DNA of 21,057 nucleotides from positions 1-21,057 of the forward strand of contig JASNJN010000001.1 of NCBI GenBank assembly GCA_030180075.1, in the 5' to 3' direction. The position numbers and the translations under genes were made by a program. Position 1 is the stretch's first letter, and every line of letters starts with the position of its first letter. Below are positions 1 through 8,829 of this stretch, one piece after another. The notes under the pieces are model-generated. The model saw nothing but the letters and a program-made list of their open reading frames with translations. It searched no databases and was not told the DNA's origin. This DNA comes from Mikrocytos mackini (lineage: Eukaryota; Endomyxa; Ascetosporea; Mikrocytida; Mikrocytiidae).

Positions 1-207
1 TTTCCAAACGCTCCACACAAAGTCTAATTCACTTTTTAAAGAGGTCCTGCAAACAGNAGGTAACCTCCTGGGCAAACAAACCNAAGCGTATCCGNACAAT
101 TAACCACCTCGTTGGAAAACCCCAGAATGTGGGGTTGAAAGGATCCTTGGTGATCTACAGCTGGCTGAGGGGGCCGCTGAGATCGTAGCCGAAGAAAGCG
201 GCGTATG
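1..207. other. GC-rich edge fragment, unassigned
   Basis: This stretch is much richer in G and C than the rest of the window, most clearly at 110-205, and has ambiguous bases near 57, 83 and 95. On the plus strand, the frame starting at position 2 is open through 71 codons except for one TAA near 100, so it may be the decayed end of a coding sequence, for example of a mobile element. I do not recognise a family. The minus strand is also open but low-complexity. It could be foreign or misassembled sequence at a contig edge. Confidence 0.3.
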
Positions 208-257
208 AAGAAGATAAAGAATACTATCATATTAATTAATTAATTCTTTATCTTCTT
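208..257. repeat. 15-bp perfect hairpin
   Basis: AAGAAGATAAAGAAT (208-222) is repeated in perfect inverted orientation at 243-257, with a 20-base A/T loop that includes a short TTAA-type repeat. It lies exactly where the GC-rich edge gives way to the AT-rich foldback element, so it may be a terminal hairpin or a boundary of a mobile element. No function is known. Confidence 0.6.
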
Positions 258-261
258 AAAA

Positions 262-759
262 AAAAATTGTGGTTCAAAACACCTGTTTTTGAGATATCAA
301 CACAACGAATATTTTTCCAAAATACTTTTGAATGAGTATTCTAGATCTATCGCTTAGAAAGTTATTAAAAAAATTTTAGCAAAAAATGTGGGTTTAATTT
401 ATAAAATTTTGAGGTTGACTTTTTACATAAAAATCAAAAAAATTAAAAAAATAATTTTTTTGGTAATTCAATTTTTTTAGTAATTTAGATACAATCTAAT
501 GTTATTAATAGTAAAAAGCGACTTTTAATGATAAGTATTAAAAATTTTTTAAGAAAAATTTTTTCCTATTTTTTAATATTTTTTTTGATTTTTATGTAAA
601 AAGTCAACCTCAAAATTTTATGAATTAAACCCACATTTTTTGCTAAAATTTTTTTATAACTTTCTAAGCGATAGATCTAGAATACTCATTCAAAAATATT
701 TTGGAAAAATATTCGTTGTGTTGATATCTCAAAAACAGGTGTTTTGAACCACAATTTTT
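262..759. mobile_element. Foldback / long-TIR MITE
   Basis: Two arms of about 178 bp (262-440 and 580-759) are inverted copies of each other, with about three substitutions or one-base indels and a central spacer of about 140 bp. The outer ends read AAAAATTGTGGTTCAAAAC on the left and its complement on the right. The arm includes the marker CTAGATCTATCGCTTAG. The spacer has no ORF. TTAA occurs on both sides (256-259 and 758-761), which could be a piggyBac-like target duplication, but in such AT-rich DNA this is weak. The near-identity of the arms implies a recent origin or gene conversion. Transcripts would form a long hairpin. Confidence 0.75.
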
Positions 760-2474
760 AAATTTTAATAATAATGTGATTGAAACATTTTTGAAATTTT
801 TTTATTATTTTTATTATTTTTATTTGTAGATCTTTTGATAATACAACGATCAAAAAAATGTTGAAAAAATTAGTCCAAAAAAATTAATGTTTTTAGATGT
901 TGACTTTTTTGAAATTTTCCAAGGGGGTCCCCTTGAAATTTTCCCCCAAAAAATTTTTTTTCGAAAATCGTTGTTAGGCCATAAAAACACATTTTTGATG
1001 AAATAATTTTTTATGTACAAAAAATTAGGGGAGAATGAGTCAAAATGGGGGAGAATTTATTTTAATGGGAGAATGAGTCAAAATAGGGGAGAATGAGTTT
1101 CAATCCCAAAAAAGACATGATGTTGAACATGTTTTGATTAGATTGTTAGCCAATATATGTAAACGATTTATCTAGCGCTAATTTAAATGATATGTTGTTT
1201 TTAATTTGTTTAATTTAGTAGATGTTTGAAAATTTTTAAAATTAAGATTTTTCACACAAAACAATGTAATATGGCCATTCTTATATTTTATTCAACAAGA
1301 ACTAATTATTTCGAAAGTAAAAGCATTTATGTGATAAATCAGCGATAGACATAGAATTAGGCTTGTTTTGATATAAATTCGGCCTAATTATGATGTATAA
1401 AAACGTAAAATACGGGGTAACTTTTTCCAGATTTCTTCGTTTAGTCATATGTTCCCCGTTTTCTTCCTCTTTCCTCACTCTGGTCAAATTTATCATAAGT
1501 AGGCTCTGAAAATGGTAATTTGATATCATGTTAAAGCTGTATGCTCATATTAGACCCATACTATGTCTATTTAATACTACCCATGACTTCTCTAGTCAAG
1601 ATTTGTATGAGTCTTAAAAGTAATGTTTGATATTGCTACAGCAAGATGAGCGATCAACACTCTAAGTATTTACCTAATATTATTTGTTATCGTTCTACCA
1701 ATCAATTATGAACCTAATTGCACTATAATTTGTTAAACAGGCATCTTTCTTTGAATTATTTTTTATTCCATTTTTGATACAAAATATGATAAATGAGGTC
1801 GAAAAATACGAATTTTTAAGAATAATTTTTAAAACAATTGCAAATATATAACCGATAAGAGTTATTAAATAGATTTTATATATTTTTGAAAATTTAAAAC
1901 CGGATGGCTGCTCTGAATTTCCAAAGAAACTGATCCCGATTACATGACAGCAGTTCTAAATAGCTTATAACTCGAATGAATATGAATTTGTCACCTTGTA
2001 TTTCATTACGCACTATTAATCGTCAACAAACATGCTAAGATAGCGATTAGGGCAATTGAAGAAAGTGTGGAAGGTGAAATTTCAACCAGAACTAAGATCC
2101 TAGGGTTTTTATTCCAATGTTTTAAATATTATTATTTGTTTAAAATATTGAAGTGTTACCATTTGACTAGGTATGTCCAGTCATAACTCTTCACAACCAT
2201 GTTCAGAAAAATTTCCTATAAAATCGTTGCATAGAGCGTTATAAATATTTTTTACATCCCGAGTATAACAACAGATCTTACCAAGAGTGATATTTAAATC
2301 ACAAATTAATCCAAACAATGTGATTCCGTGTTGTATTTCACAAATAAATATGACTTTTCTAAATAATGTCGTTTTATTAAGCCACACCAAAGGAAACAAA
2401 CATCATATTACATAAAATTTTCATTAATTATTTTTGCTTGGTTGTTAGTTTTTTTTGTTGACTTTGGATTTTAA
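760..2474. other. Long AT-rich stretch without a convincing gene
   Basis: Apart from the tandem repeat at 1028-1105, I see only A/T-rich sequence with homopolymer runs and a small G/C hairpin (AAGGGG-GT-CCCCTT) near 920. Two short minus-strand ORFs exist (75 codons at 1302-1529 with an ATG, and 72 codons at 2181-2399 opened only by TTG). Neither has a recognisable domain and I do not call either as a gene. Confidence 0.5.
1028..1105. repeat. Short tandem repeat, about 4 x 19-20 bp
   Basis: Four head-to-tail units of the type GGGGAGAATGAGTCAAAAT begin near 1028, 1047, 1067 and 1086. Units 1 and 3 are nearly identical; unit 2 has a diverged second half (GAATTTATTTTAAT) and unit 4 ends in TTTCAAT. 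It may be a minisatellite or the subterminal array of an eroded transposon. Confidence 0.65.
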
Positions 2475-3614
2475 ATGTTTTACATTATTTTTATAATTCT
2501 GTGTGAACAATTAAAGGGCTCCTTTTCTATACTAGAAAACGATATAAATAATGAATATATTTGGTTTTCTATGTACTTCGCATCAAATATTCACAATATA
2601 AACTCCAATATATTCTCTGATTTCAGGAATATACAACAAGATTGGTTTGGAATATTCAAATCAATATCAAATAGAAAAAATAACAAATTGGATATTGAAT
2701 ATGAAAACAAAATAAGGTCACAAATAGTGTCCAAATCGCTTTATGATGGTCTAAAGAACTTTAAAAGCTTTTATAACGCCCTTGAAACCCACGAGGTTGA
2801 GTTAATGAGGGGAATTAAAGATGTTAAAACCATTTTGTTATCATTCGCCAACTTAATTATGCGTATCATTTACTTTGAATTTCTAAAACAGCAATATTAC
2901 GCCAATCGGCTACTGCAAATTTCAGATGAAATGTCATCGATAACTTTGATCCAAAATATACGTTTTAAGCTTGATTCTGTCCTCTCCATTCCTTCTACAA
3001 TCTCAAAAAGTCTGTTTTATAATTTTCTCAGAAATGAAATTTTATCAAGAGACTCAAACAAACAGAATCAAAACGACTCACTCGAAATCCTAGAGAACAT
3101 CCGCGTCTTGTTTAGTTCAACAGAAAGTACAATAAATCAATTACTGCTGAATTGTAGCCACAAGGTCGAAATACTGAAAAAAATCCTTATTCAAGAAACA
3201 GAGGAAATATACAACAACCAAGTACGGATTACATCCTTTAAAGAAGCCATGTCTCACTTTTCTAGGTCCACACTATTAGGCGCTTTCTACCGCGTCCTGC
3301 CTAGCCTTATAGATTACTCTTTAACTACAGAAGTTCCAAACCAAAGCGCCGATATAGACACAGGTTCATTTATCAAAATAGTCGACGAGGTTAAAGATTA
3401 CTTAATGAGAGTTATAGTTACAGCTCTTCTTAACAAGCCAGAGTCAATACAAAGAGATGTAATAAATTTACTAATCAACAAACGAGCGAGAAAAGTTAAA
3501 AACATCAATGAAAGAAAGAAATACATTAAAACGTTAAAGAACAAAAGAAATAAAGACATTATAACTGTGCTGTGGAATTTGATTGATGATTTAGAACCAA
3601 CGATAATGGGATAA
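2475..3614 (+). CDS. Hypothetical protein with N-terminal hydrophobic leader
   Basis: A 379-residue intronless ORF starts at an ATG in an A/T-rich leader. I do not recognise the family. Residues 1-17 (MFYIIFIILCEQLKGSF) resemble a cleavable signal peptide, suggesting a secreted or endomembrane protein. The body is predicted to be mostly helical and is rich in Asn, Ile, Lys and Ser, with no obvious transmembrane segment after the leader, although 105-125 is fairly hydrophobic. The C-terminal ~50 residues are strongly basic (a KRARKVKN-type stretch and several further Lys/Arg clusters), then end in an acidic helix. It converges on the cytidylyltransferase gene across only 79 bp. A lineage-specific host-exposed protein is possible, but no catalytic motif supports a function. 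Confidence 0.7.
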   Translation: MFYIIFIILCEQLKGSFSILENDINNEYIWFSMYFASNIHNINSNIFSDFRNIQQDWFGIFKSISNRKNNKLDIEYENKIRSQIVSKSLYDGLKNFKSFYNALETHEVELMRGIKDVKTILLSFANLIMRIIYFEFLKQQYYANRLLQISDEMSSITLIQNIRFKLDSVLSIPSTISKSLFYNFLRNEILSRDSNKQNQNDSLEILENIRVLFSSTESTINQLLLNCSHKVEILKKILIQETEEIYNNQVRITSFKEAMSHFSRSTLLGAFYRVLPSLIDYSLTTEVPNQSADIDTGSFIKIVDEVKDYLMRVIVTALLNKPESIQRDVINLLINKRARKVKNINERKKYIKTLKNKRNKDIITVLWNLIDDLEPTIMG

Positions 3615-3693
3615 ATAATTGAAAGGAATATTAAAACACCTACAAACTAGATATATAAGTGCATTCTTTGTACAAGTTTAGATAGTTAATCAG

Positions 3694-4158
3694 TTACGAA
3701 AGACAACTGCTTGTAGTGGCAGATAGTTTTATGGCCTCGATAATTTCTGTGGTGCAAACATCCACTTCTCTGGGAATATGAATGAGCATGTTGTTGTCCC
3801 TTACGTGTTGGTAACCATCCTTCCCATCTGTGCCAGGATAAAGCGCACTGTCACGAGCTACAAAGTCTATGTTGTATTTTTCAACGAATTCTTTGGTTGG
3901 GAAGAAAGGAACATCCGTAAGGATTTCATCGGCGTCACGGAGCTGTGATATGATAGTAACTCTGTCCTCAAATGTGTAAATAGGATATCGTTTAATAGCT
4001 ATAGAATCAGCATCCTTGTTGATACCAACAATCAAATGGCAATCTGGAAATTTTCTTTTTATTTTCTGGAGTAGCAGAATATGGCCATGGTGTGTTAAAT
4101 CAAATACCCCGTCCGTATATACACGAAGTTTGGTTTCTTTGAGGGGTTTAAAAGTCAT
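3694..4158 (-). CDS. Phosphocholine (or phosphoethanolamine) cytidylyltransferase
   Basis: This 154-residue protein is a bare catalytic domain of the nucleotidyltransferase (cytidylyltransferase) family. It transfers CMP from CTP to phosphocholine or phosphoethanolamine, giving the CDP-alcohol used in the Kennedy pathway of phospholipid synthesis. The TDGVFDLTHHGH segment near residue 15 carries the HxGH nucleotide-binding motif. A VGINKDAD strand, a DEILTDVPF strand and a DFVARDSALYPGTDG loop follow in family order. The REVDVCTTEII segment near 130-140 corresponds to the RTEGISTSDII signature, with the first Arg and the T-E/D-I-I part kept. The membrane-binding amphipathic helix and phosphorylation tail of animal and yeast choline enzymes are absent, so membrane-regulated activity is unlikely. 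Choline versus ethanolamine specificity cannot be settled by eye. The start is the only upstream ATG, in an ATTTATGAC context. Confidence 0.9.
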   Translation of the reverse strand: MTFKPLKETKLRVYTDGVFDLTHHGHILLLQKIKRKFPDCHLIVGINKDADSIAIKRYPIYTFEDRVTIISQLRDADEILTDVPFFPTKEFVEKYNIDFVARDSALYPGTDGKDGYQHVRDNNMLIHIPREVDVCTTEIIEAIKLSATTSSCLS

Positions 4159-4971
4159 AAATACAAATTTTTAATTTCGGACTTTTGAATATAAAATGTA
4201 AAAATCGACAGAAAACATAAAAGTAATAGTTTATTTTCTCGTGTTTAATAAAAACACTAACGAGTGTCTATAATACGTTGTATCACAAACAAATGACGTT
4301 TCTAAAAATAAAAGTTAAATATTTTGAGAAGTCGGTATTGTAATTTCAAGACCAGGAACACATTACTTGTGGTATGCATAACTGGGATAAGGATGTGTAG
4401 TAGTCTCGATTATATGTGCTATGTCGATAGAATGGCTGTGAGATTCGTCTTTTTGATGATTGAAACCGATGTTCTAGAATCTGTAGAGAGTTGTGCTATT
4501 TGATTGATAGTGGAGACAGTTAGTGCTTCTTATTGATACTATGTTTTACACCGATGTCAAGTTATTACTTTTGGACTATCCAAATCAGAATTATATCCCA
4601 CCTTCAAAACAATTCTACAACCAGAAATTCTAATTCCATGTACTCACTTTTATCGGAGATTGTTAAACTTTTGACTCAGACATTGTATCCGTTTAACACG
4701 CCTCTATTCTATCTATCGAGTAGAGCTTTAACAGATATCAACGTTTACCATGGGAACTAGGTAGCTTTCAATTACCAGGTACATACAATGCGATTATATC
4801 ACCTTGTAGACATTCACACTTAGTCTACTTAAAATAATTTTATTTCATTTTACATCAGAAAGTTTTTAGAATGCACATAACTCATTGTTATGTGATCATC
4901 TAAACGGTCATAAAATAATAGAGTTGGATTGATTTTCAAAATTCATAAAGATTTTGTTCATAAAAATTGAA
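4159..4971. other. Intergenic region between divergent genes
   Basis: About 800 bp separate the cytidylyltransferase (-) and the membrane protein (+). They presumably contain both promoters. An open stretch at 4554-4760 (68 codons from an ATG) has no recognisable feature. No tRNA-like A/B boxes or other RNA gene are visible. Confidence 0.5.
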
Positions 4972-5889
4972 ATGTCAAATGCAAAAGAAGTAGCATCCAT
5001 AAGCACTTTCAGACGCAGAGCAATACTTACAGCCATAATACTTACGATCTGTTCGCTTCTAGGTGTTTTTGGAATTTTTGTTTATCAAGAAATCAACAAA
5101 AATAAAAAACCCTCTAACTCGCCTTCAAGCCCACCACCTAAAAGTCAACCACAGCCCCTAACAAATTCGAGCACACCTGACCTGCTATCTAACGCGGGGA
5201 AACCCGCGCCTTTGGTAGATCCATCCAAAAAAGAAAGCGAGATATTAAACCTCACAACAGACTCTGATGACAAGACTTCCATTAATTCAGATCCAATTAA
5301 GACGGGGAATGAAACACTTAAAAAACCTGGACAGGGAATTGATGATGACCATGGAAAAGTGGACATTTCTGAAGAATCTAATAAAACCATGACAAAATCA
5401 CAAAATCTAAACCAAGGTGACAAGTCTGCGGGTGAACAAAAACAAAATCAACTAGCTAGTTTAGTAGGACAACAACTCGCATTTAACATTAAAGAAAAAA
5501 TAAAATCAGTAATGAGTTCCTTTATGGAGAATGATGAGGGTTCTGAGAATAAGAAATTAAGTGTATTCGAAAAGTCTCTAAAATCAAAACTTTATGCCAT
5601 ACATTCTCCGCTTCCTAACAGATACGAAGAAAATAATCTGACCCAAGACGTGTTACAAAAAGTTGAGAATTCTAATCTAAAAAGCGAAAACAGTAAATTG
5701 AACACATCATGGAGTAGTGTTCATAAGGAAGAAAGTAAAAATGATTTATCCTTTGATCAACATAAAAATGATAATAGCACTGATGTGCTACAAACTGGTG
5801 TCCCAGGCAATAGTGATCAAACAAGTGGCCTTGATCAAACTTCCAATGACGAACAAGAGTTAATCAAAAAACCCCACAATTCAAGATGA
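4972..5889 (+). CDS. Signal-anchored low-complexity protein, 5' part
   Basis: The start is placed at the ATG at 4972 (MSNAKEVAS) because the longer reading opens only with TTG. The 305 residues begin with a short basic N-terminus (FRRR), then one transmembrane segment (about residues 18-39, hydrophobic up to VYQE). After this comes a Pro/Ser-rich stretch (PSSPPPKSQPQP) and a long hydrophilic Ser/Asn/Lys/Asp-rich region. This suggests a type II (N-in) membrane protein or an uncleaved secretory anchor. Conserved domains are not recognised. The frame ends at TGA 5887-5889, but the next frame continues with the same composition to 6466, so this is probably the 5' part of one gene of about 500 codons. 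The leader AAAAATTGAAATGT (4962-4975) is identical to the context of the ATG at 9976. Confidence 0.7.
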   Translation: MSNAKEVASISTFRRRAILTAIILTICSLLGVFGIFVYQEINKNKKPSNSPSSPPPKSQPQPLTNSSTPDLLSNAGKPAPLVDPSKKESEILNLTTDSDDKTSINSDPIKTGNETLKKPGQGIDDDHGKVDISEESNKTMTKSQNLNQGDKSAGEQKQNQLASLVGQQLAFNIKEKIKSVMSSFMENDEGSENKKLSVFEKSLKSKLYAIHSPLPNRYEENNLTQDVLQKVENSNLKSENSKLNTSWSSVHKEESKNDLSFDQHKNDNSTDVLQTGVPGNSDQTSGLDQTSNDEQELIKKPHNSR

Positions 5890-6466
5890 AGTAACAAACA
5901 AGATAAAAACTAACATACTTGAATATTCGGCAGCCATATTTTACAATGAGAACACCAAACAGGCCGAAGACAGCCAGGATAAAGAACAGATCAATTTGAT
6001 ACAGGCATCTTTTCTAAACAAAATGCAAGATATTCTTTCTTCCGAATCTACGGATATTAACAATAATCCTACGGAGGAAGATATTAATACAAACAGACAA
6101 GAAAATTATGAGAACAAACCAGATCAGTTTGCAGAAAAAATGGCCAATTTGATTGTCGACCAAGAAGACGATGATTACATGAACATGTTTGAGTATATTA
6201 CAGGGAATTTTGACAACATAAATGAATTTAATGCTGAGGGTAATCAACATATCAATGTTTTGGAACAAAAGAAAGCAAAATTTGAGGAAGGAATTAAAAA
6301 AATGATAAATGAAAAACAAAAATATATGGATGATATACAGAAGAAATACACACCAGAAGATTACAATGAACAGGGTGAACTACAAAAAGAAGAAAAGGGA
6401 GGACTCACGTGGGACATTTTGGTTGAAGGCGTGAACTCAATCTTTGCAACAGTTACAGGATATTAA
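5864..6466 (+). CDS. Signal-anchored low-complexity protein, 3' part after probable frameshift
   Basis: The plus-one frame is open from just after a TAA (5861-5863) to TAA 6464-6466 and has no good ATG at its beginning; the first ATGs are at 6023 and beyond. It continues the Asn/Asp/Glu/Lys-rich style of the preceding ORF (EVTNKIKTNILEYSAAIF, then a coiled-coil-like KKAKFEEGIKKMINEKQKY segment, then a more hydrophobic C-terminus, WDILVEGVNSIFATVTGY). The frames can only be joined within 5864-5886, where an A6C4 homopolymer (5866-5875) sits, a classic place for a one-base sequencing or real indel. If it is a separate gene, it would be about 148 residues from 6023. AATAAA overlaps the stop codon. 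Confidence 0.6.
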   Translation, partial: SKNPTIQDEVTNKIKTNILEYSAAIFYNENTKQAEDSQDKEQINLIQASFLNKMQDILSSESTDINNNPTEEDINTNRQENYENKPDQFAEKMANLIVDQEDDDYMNMFEYITGNFDNINEFNAEGNQHINVLEQKKAKFEEGIKKMINEKQKYMDDIQKKYTPEDYNEQGELQKEEKGGLTWDILVEGVNSIFATVTGY

Positions 6467-6470
6467 TAAA
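6465..6470 (+). terminator. Poly(A) signal overlapping the stop codon
   Basis: AATAAA shares bases with the TAA stop of the preceding coding region. Stop-overlapping polyadenylation signals suit very short 3' UTRs, as reported for microsporidia. AATAAA is a frequent word in AT-rich DNA, so this is a weak site call. Confidence 0.4.
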
Positions 6471-6720
6471 TCAGACGAGTATACACATTAAATAATTCTT
6501 GCTATTATCTATCGAGCATATGATTTAGTATCACTTTAAAAACAACAATTTGTCTTTATAAAAAATTATTAACTATCGGCCATGTGTGGTAATGTGATTT
6601 GGGTAGGAATATCTTGAATAAACCCTTACTTTTGTTTTTATTACTTGATAATAATTATTTATTTATAAATCTATTTATATTTATTATGGGATAGGAATTT
6701 GAATTTGAACATTAAAATAG

Positions 6721-6726
6721 TTTATT
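6721..6726 (-). terminator. Poly(A) signal overlapping the stop codon
   Basis: On the minus strand the end of the 625-residue gene reads GATAAATAAAC, so AATAAA overlaps the TAA stop. The facing gene on the plus strand has the same arrangement. The caution about AT-rich sequence applies here too. Confidence 0.4.
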
Positions 6727-8599
6727 TATCTTCATCCCACATTTCCTTATTATTTTTAATAAATTCAATCAATTTCTTTAAAAATTGTCCAAAAACTGAC
6801 GTGTCGTCATTGCCAAATATAATCGCATCTAGTTGTCCATTTATCACAAATCTTTTTGAATTTAATTCTTTTATTTCCTTTAAAAGGTTAACAATTTCCA
6901 CGGTTTTATTGTTATAAAACCCAAATTCATCAAATTTTCTTTTAATATATTTTTGGACTTCTTTCTTTACCTTAAGCTTTACAAATCTATCTTTAACCTC
7001 ATCATCTATTCCTTTAAAACGTAATCTACTCAAATTCAATTGGTCTGTAACTTCTTGATAGTAAGAAATGTCTGGTTTGCTGTTAATCACTAACCCCGCA
7101 AGTTTATTGTTATCTAAATTTCTTAAAATTAACGCTAATGAACTGATTGGCATCGGTACACTTTTCGCTTCCATCCCAAATACATTTTTGTCTGTTTCCT
7201 TGTCAATTAGCCCGTTTATATAAGCTGCTGTGTTTTTTAATTGTGCTGTATACTCAGGTTTATATGTATTTGTAACACTATTGTAATAACTTGCAATGTT
7301 TATTAGTTTGGTGTTGATGTCTTTCATCAATGGGTCTACAGCTACTGCCCCAGCCTTTGTAAATACTTCTTTCGTAATCTTTGTAATGTTTTCCGATTTA
7401 ATGATGAACGTAACAAAATCGTCCATGTCTATTAAACTGGCGAAGTATTTTAATACAGATTCAAAGTCCTTTTTAAAGAATATATATAAAGATTGATAAA
7501 GAAAATAAACACTGTTTATGTTTACTTCTTTCTTAACATTCGTTTCTTCTAGAGTAGCATCTACATCGCTTTTTGGCTTCTTTTCAATAGAATCATTGTT
7601 TAAAATGGGTTCGAAATATTTGAGTAAATCTTTTATCTTTTCCACATCTTCAAAAAACAAATTCGGCTTTTTAGGCGCATAATGTAAGCTCGCGTAATCT
7701 GGGAACACTTGCGAATAATTAGTTTTAAGATAGTTCGTTATAGCTGCTTCTATTTTCTTTCTTATTCCATCGTTAATTAGCAGCGATATTTTCTCATCTA
7801 ATAATTTGAGTTTAGGTTCGTCAATAGTCCCAGTAGGGCCTTTAAAATCAAGCAAATTATCCCATTTCTTTTTAATTTTTTCTGTTACATTTGAGTAATT
7901 GTTTATAAATAGTAAATTCATTGTTTTTAATGCGTCTCTATTTGTACCACCAGGGGTTGTAGAAGTTAAACTTTCGATTACTGGTTTTACATCTTTGTTT
8001 GAAGTGTCTTCTTTTTTAAAATCTGTTATTTGTAAAATGAAATCTTTAAACACTAGCAAATTTTTGAACACAACTAAATTCATTTCTGTATATTTAACAC
8101 TGTTGTAAGGAACAGGGTTATTTCCATCAAGTTTCTCTCTGGTAATATTGTCGAAAGTAAGAGCTTTGTTGAATATACCAAGAGTTTGTTTATAATTGAA
8201 TGCACCTGAAGTCGTATGTAGTTCTTTAAGGAGCGAGGAACAGTTTTGAAGTACGTACCGCTTTTTGTGTGCAGTTGTTTGTATGCGGGGGTCTTTATTT
8301 GTTACGAAAGTTGTGAAGTATTTACCCTCGGGAGTTAGACGGGAATCGTTAATGAAAGCTGAGCACGCAGAGAGAGCTGTTTTGTAGTTGGAGGAATCTT
8401 CGAGAAATGTTACGAGCGAAAATAATGTTGAAATAGCTAAAATGAGAAGTATTCCACATAAAAGGTAAGGTGAATATATTCTCACGTAGTCTCTGAATGA
8501 GTGTGCTCGACTTCGGAATAATTCATGTTGTTCTTTTAAGTCGGCTTTGTCATAGACGTTGATGGTTTCTAGGGCTTCCGTATTTTCAAGATTGTCCAT
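6722..8599 (-). CDS. Large signal-anchored hypothetical protein (625 aa)
   Basis: I do not recognise this family. The protein has a hydrophilic N-terminus of about 45 residues containing Arg residues (FRSRAHSFRDYVR). One transmembrane segment follows at about 46-66 (LLCGILLILAISTLFSLVTF), then about 560 residues of helical, Lys/Asn/Asp/Leu-rich sequence without further membrane segments. By the positive-inside rule this is a type II protein whose large C-terminal domain is in the secretory lumen or outside the cell. Cysteines occur mainly soon after the membrane segment (residues ~80 and ~120). The start ATG is preceded by an AATTTTTATTTTTCAAA leader. The next gene upstream on the same strand (ending at 8830) is 230 bp away, so separate transcription is likely. 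Convergent with the gene ending at 6466. The size and topology suggest a lineage-specific surface or secretory protein. Confidence 0.75.
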   Translation of the reverse strand: MDNLENTEALETINVYDKADLKEQHELFRSRAHSFRDYVRIYSPYLLCGILLILAISTLFSLVTFLEDSSNYKTALSACSAFINDSRLTPEGKYFTTFVTNKDPRIQTTAHKKRYVLQNCSSLLKELHTTSGAFNYKQTLGIFNKALTFDNITREKLDGNNPVPYNSVKYTEMNLVVFKNLLVFKDFILQITDFKKEDTSNKDVKPVIESLTSTTPGGTNRDALKTMNLLFINNYSNVTEKIKKKWDNLLDFKGPTGTIDEPKLKLLDEKISLLINDGIRKKIEAAITNYLKTNYSQVFPDYASLHYAPKKPNLFFEDVEKIKDLLKYFEPILNNDSIEKKPKSDVDATLEETNVKKEVNINSVYFLYQSLYIFFKKDFESVLKYFASLIDMDDFVTFIIKSENITKITKEVFTKAGAVAVDPLMKDINTKLINIASYYNSVTNTYKPEYTAQLKNTAAYINGLIDKETDKNVFGMEAKSVPMPISSLALILRNLDNNKLAGLVINSKPDISYYQEVTDQLNLSRLRFKGIDDEVKDRFVKLKVKKEVQKYIKRKFDEFGFYNNKTVEIVNLLKEIKELNSKRFVINGQLDAIIFGNDDTSVFGQFLKKLIEFIKNNKEMWDEDK

Positions 8600-8829
8600 T
8601 TTGAAAAATAAAAATTAAATTTCAAAACAATGAATAGATGATTATCATCACTACAGACACCCTAAGATACGGAGCATCGTACTGGCATATCAATTAGTTT
8701 CTTTCGGCGATATAATCGACAAACAGCTGAAACCAATATCGAACCAAATATTTAGCATTACACTTCGAACTAACTTTTCCAGCCTTTAAACTTACCACAA
8801 CGAAACAGTTTACACATTTATTAACTTAT

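Noticed and set aside
1302-1529. 75-codon minus-strand ORF with an ATG
   Set aside because: No recognisable domain, composition like the surrounding non-coding DNA, and no supporting neighbour. It could be a decayed fragment, but the sequence gives no positive evidence.
2181-2399. 72-codon minus-strand ORF
   Set aside because: It opens only with TTG, has no ATG at its start and no recognisable motif.
4533-4760. Plus-strand ORF between the cytidylyltransferase and the membrane protein
   Set aside because: The start is TTG; from the ATG at 4554 only 68 codons remain, without a domain or good leader.
4954-4971. Six-codon N-terminal extension of the membrane protein
   Set aside because: It begins with TTG; the ATG at 4972 has a better context and leaves a typical signal-anchor N-terminus.
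6014-6319. 101-codon hydrophobic minus-strand ORF
   Set aside because: It is the antisense of the Lys/Glu/Asn-rich plus-strand frame, which produces Phe/Leu/Ile runs by base complementarity.
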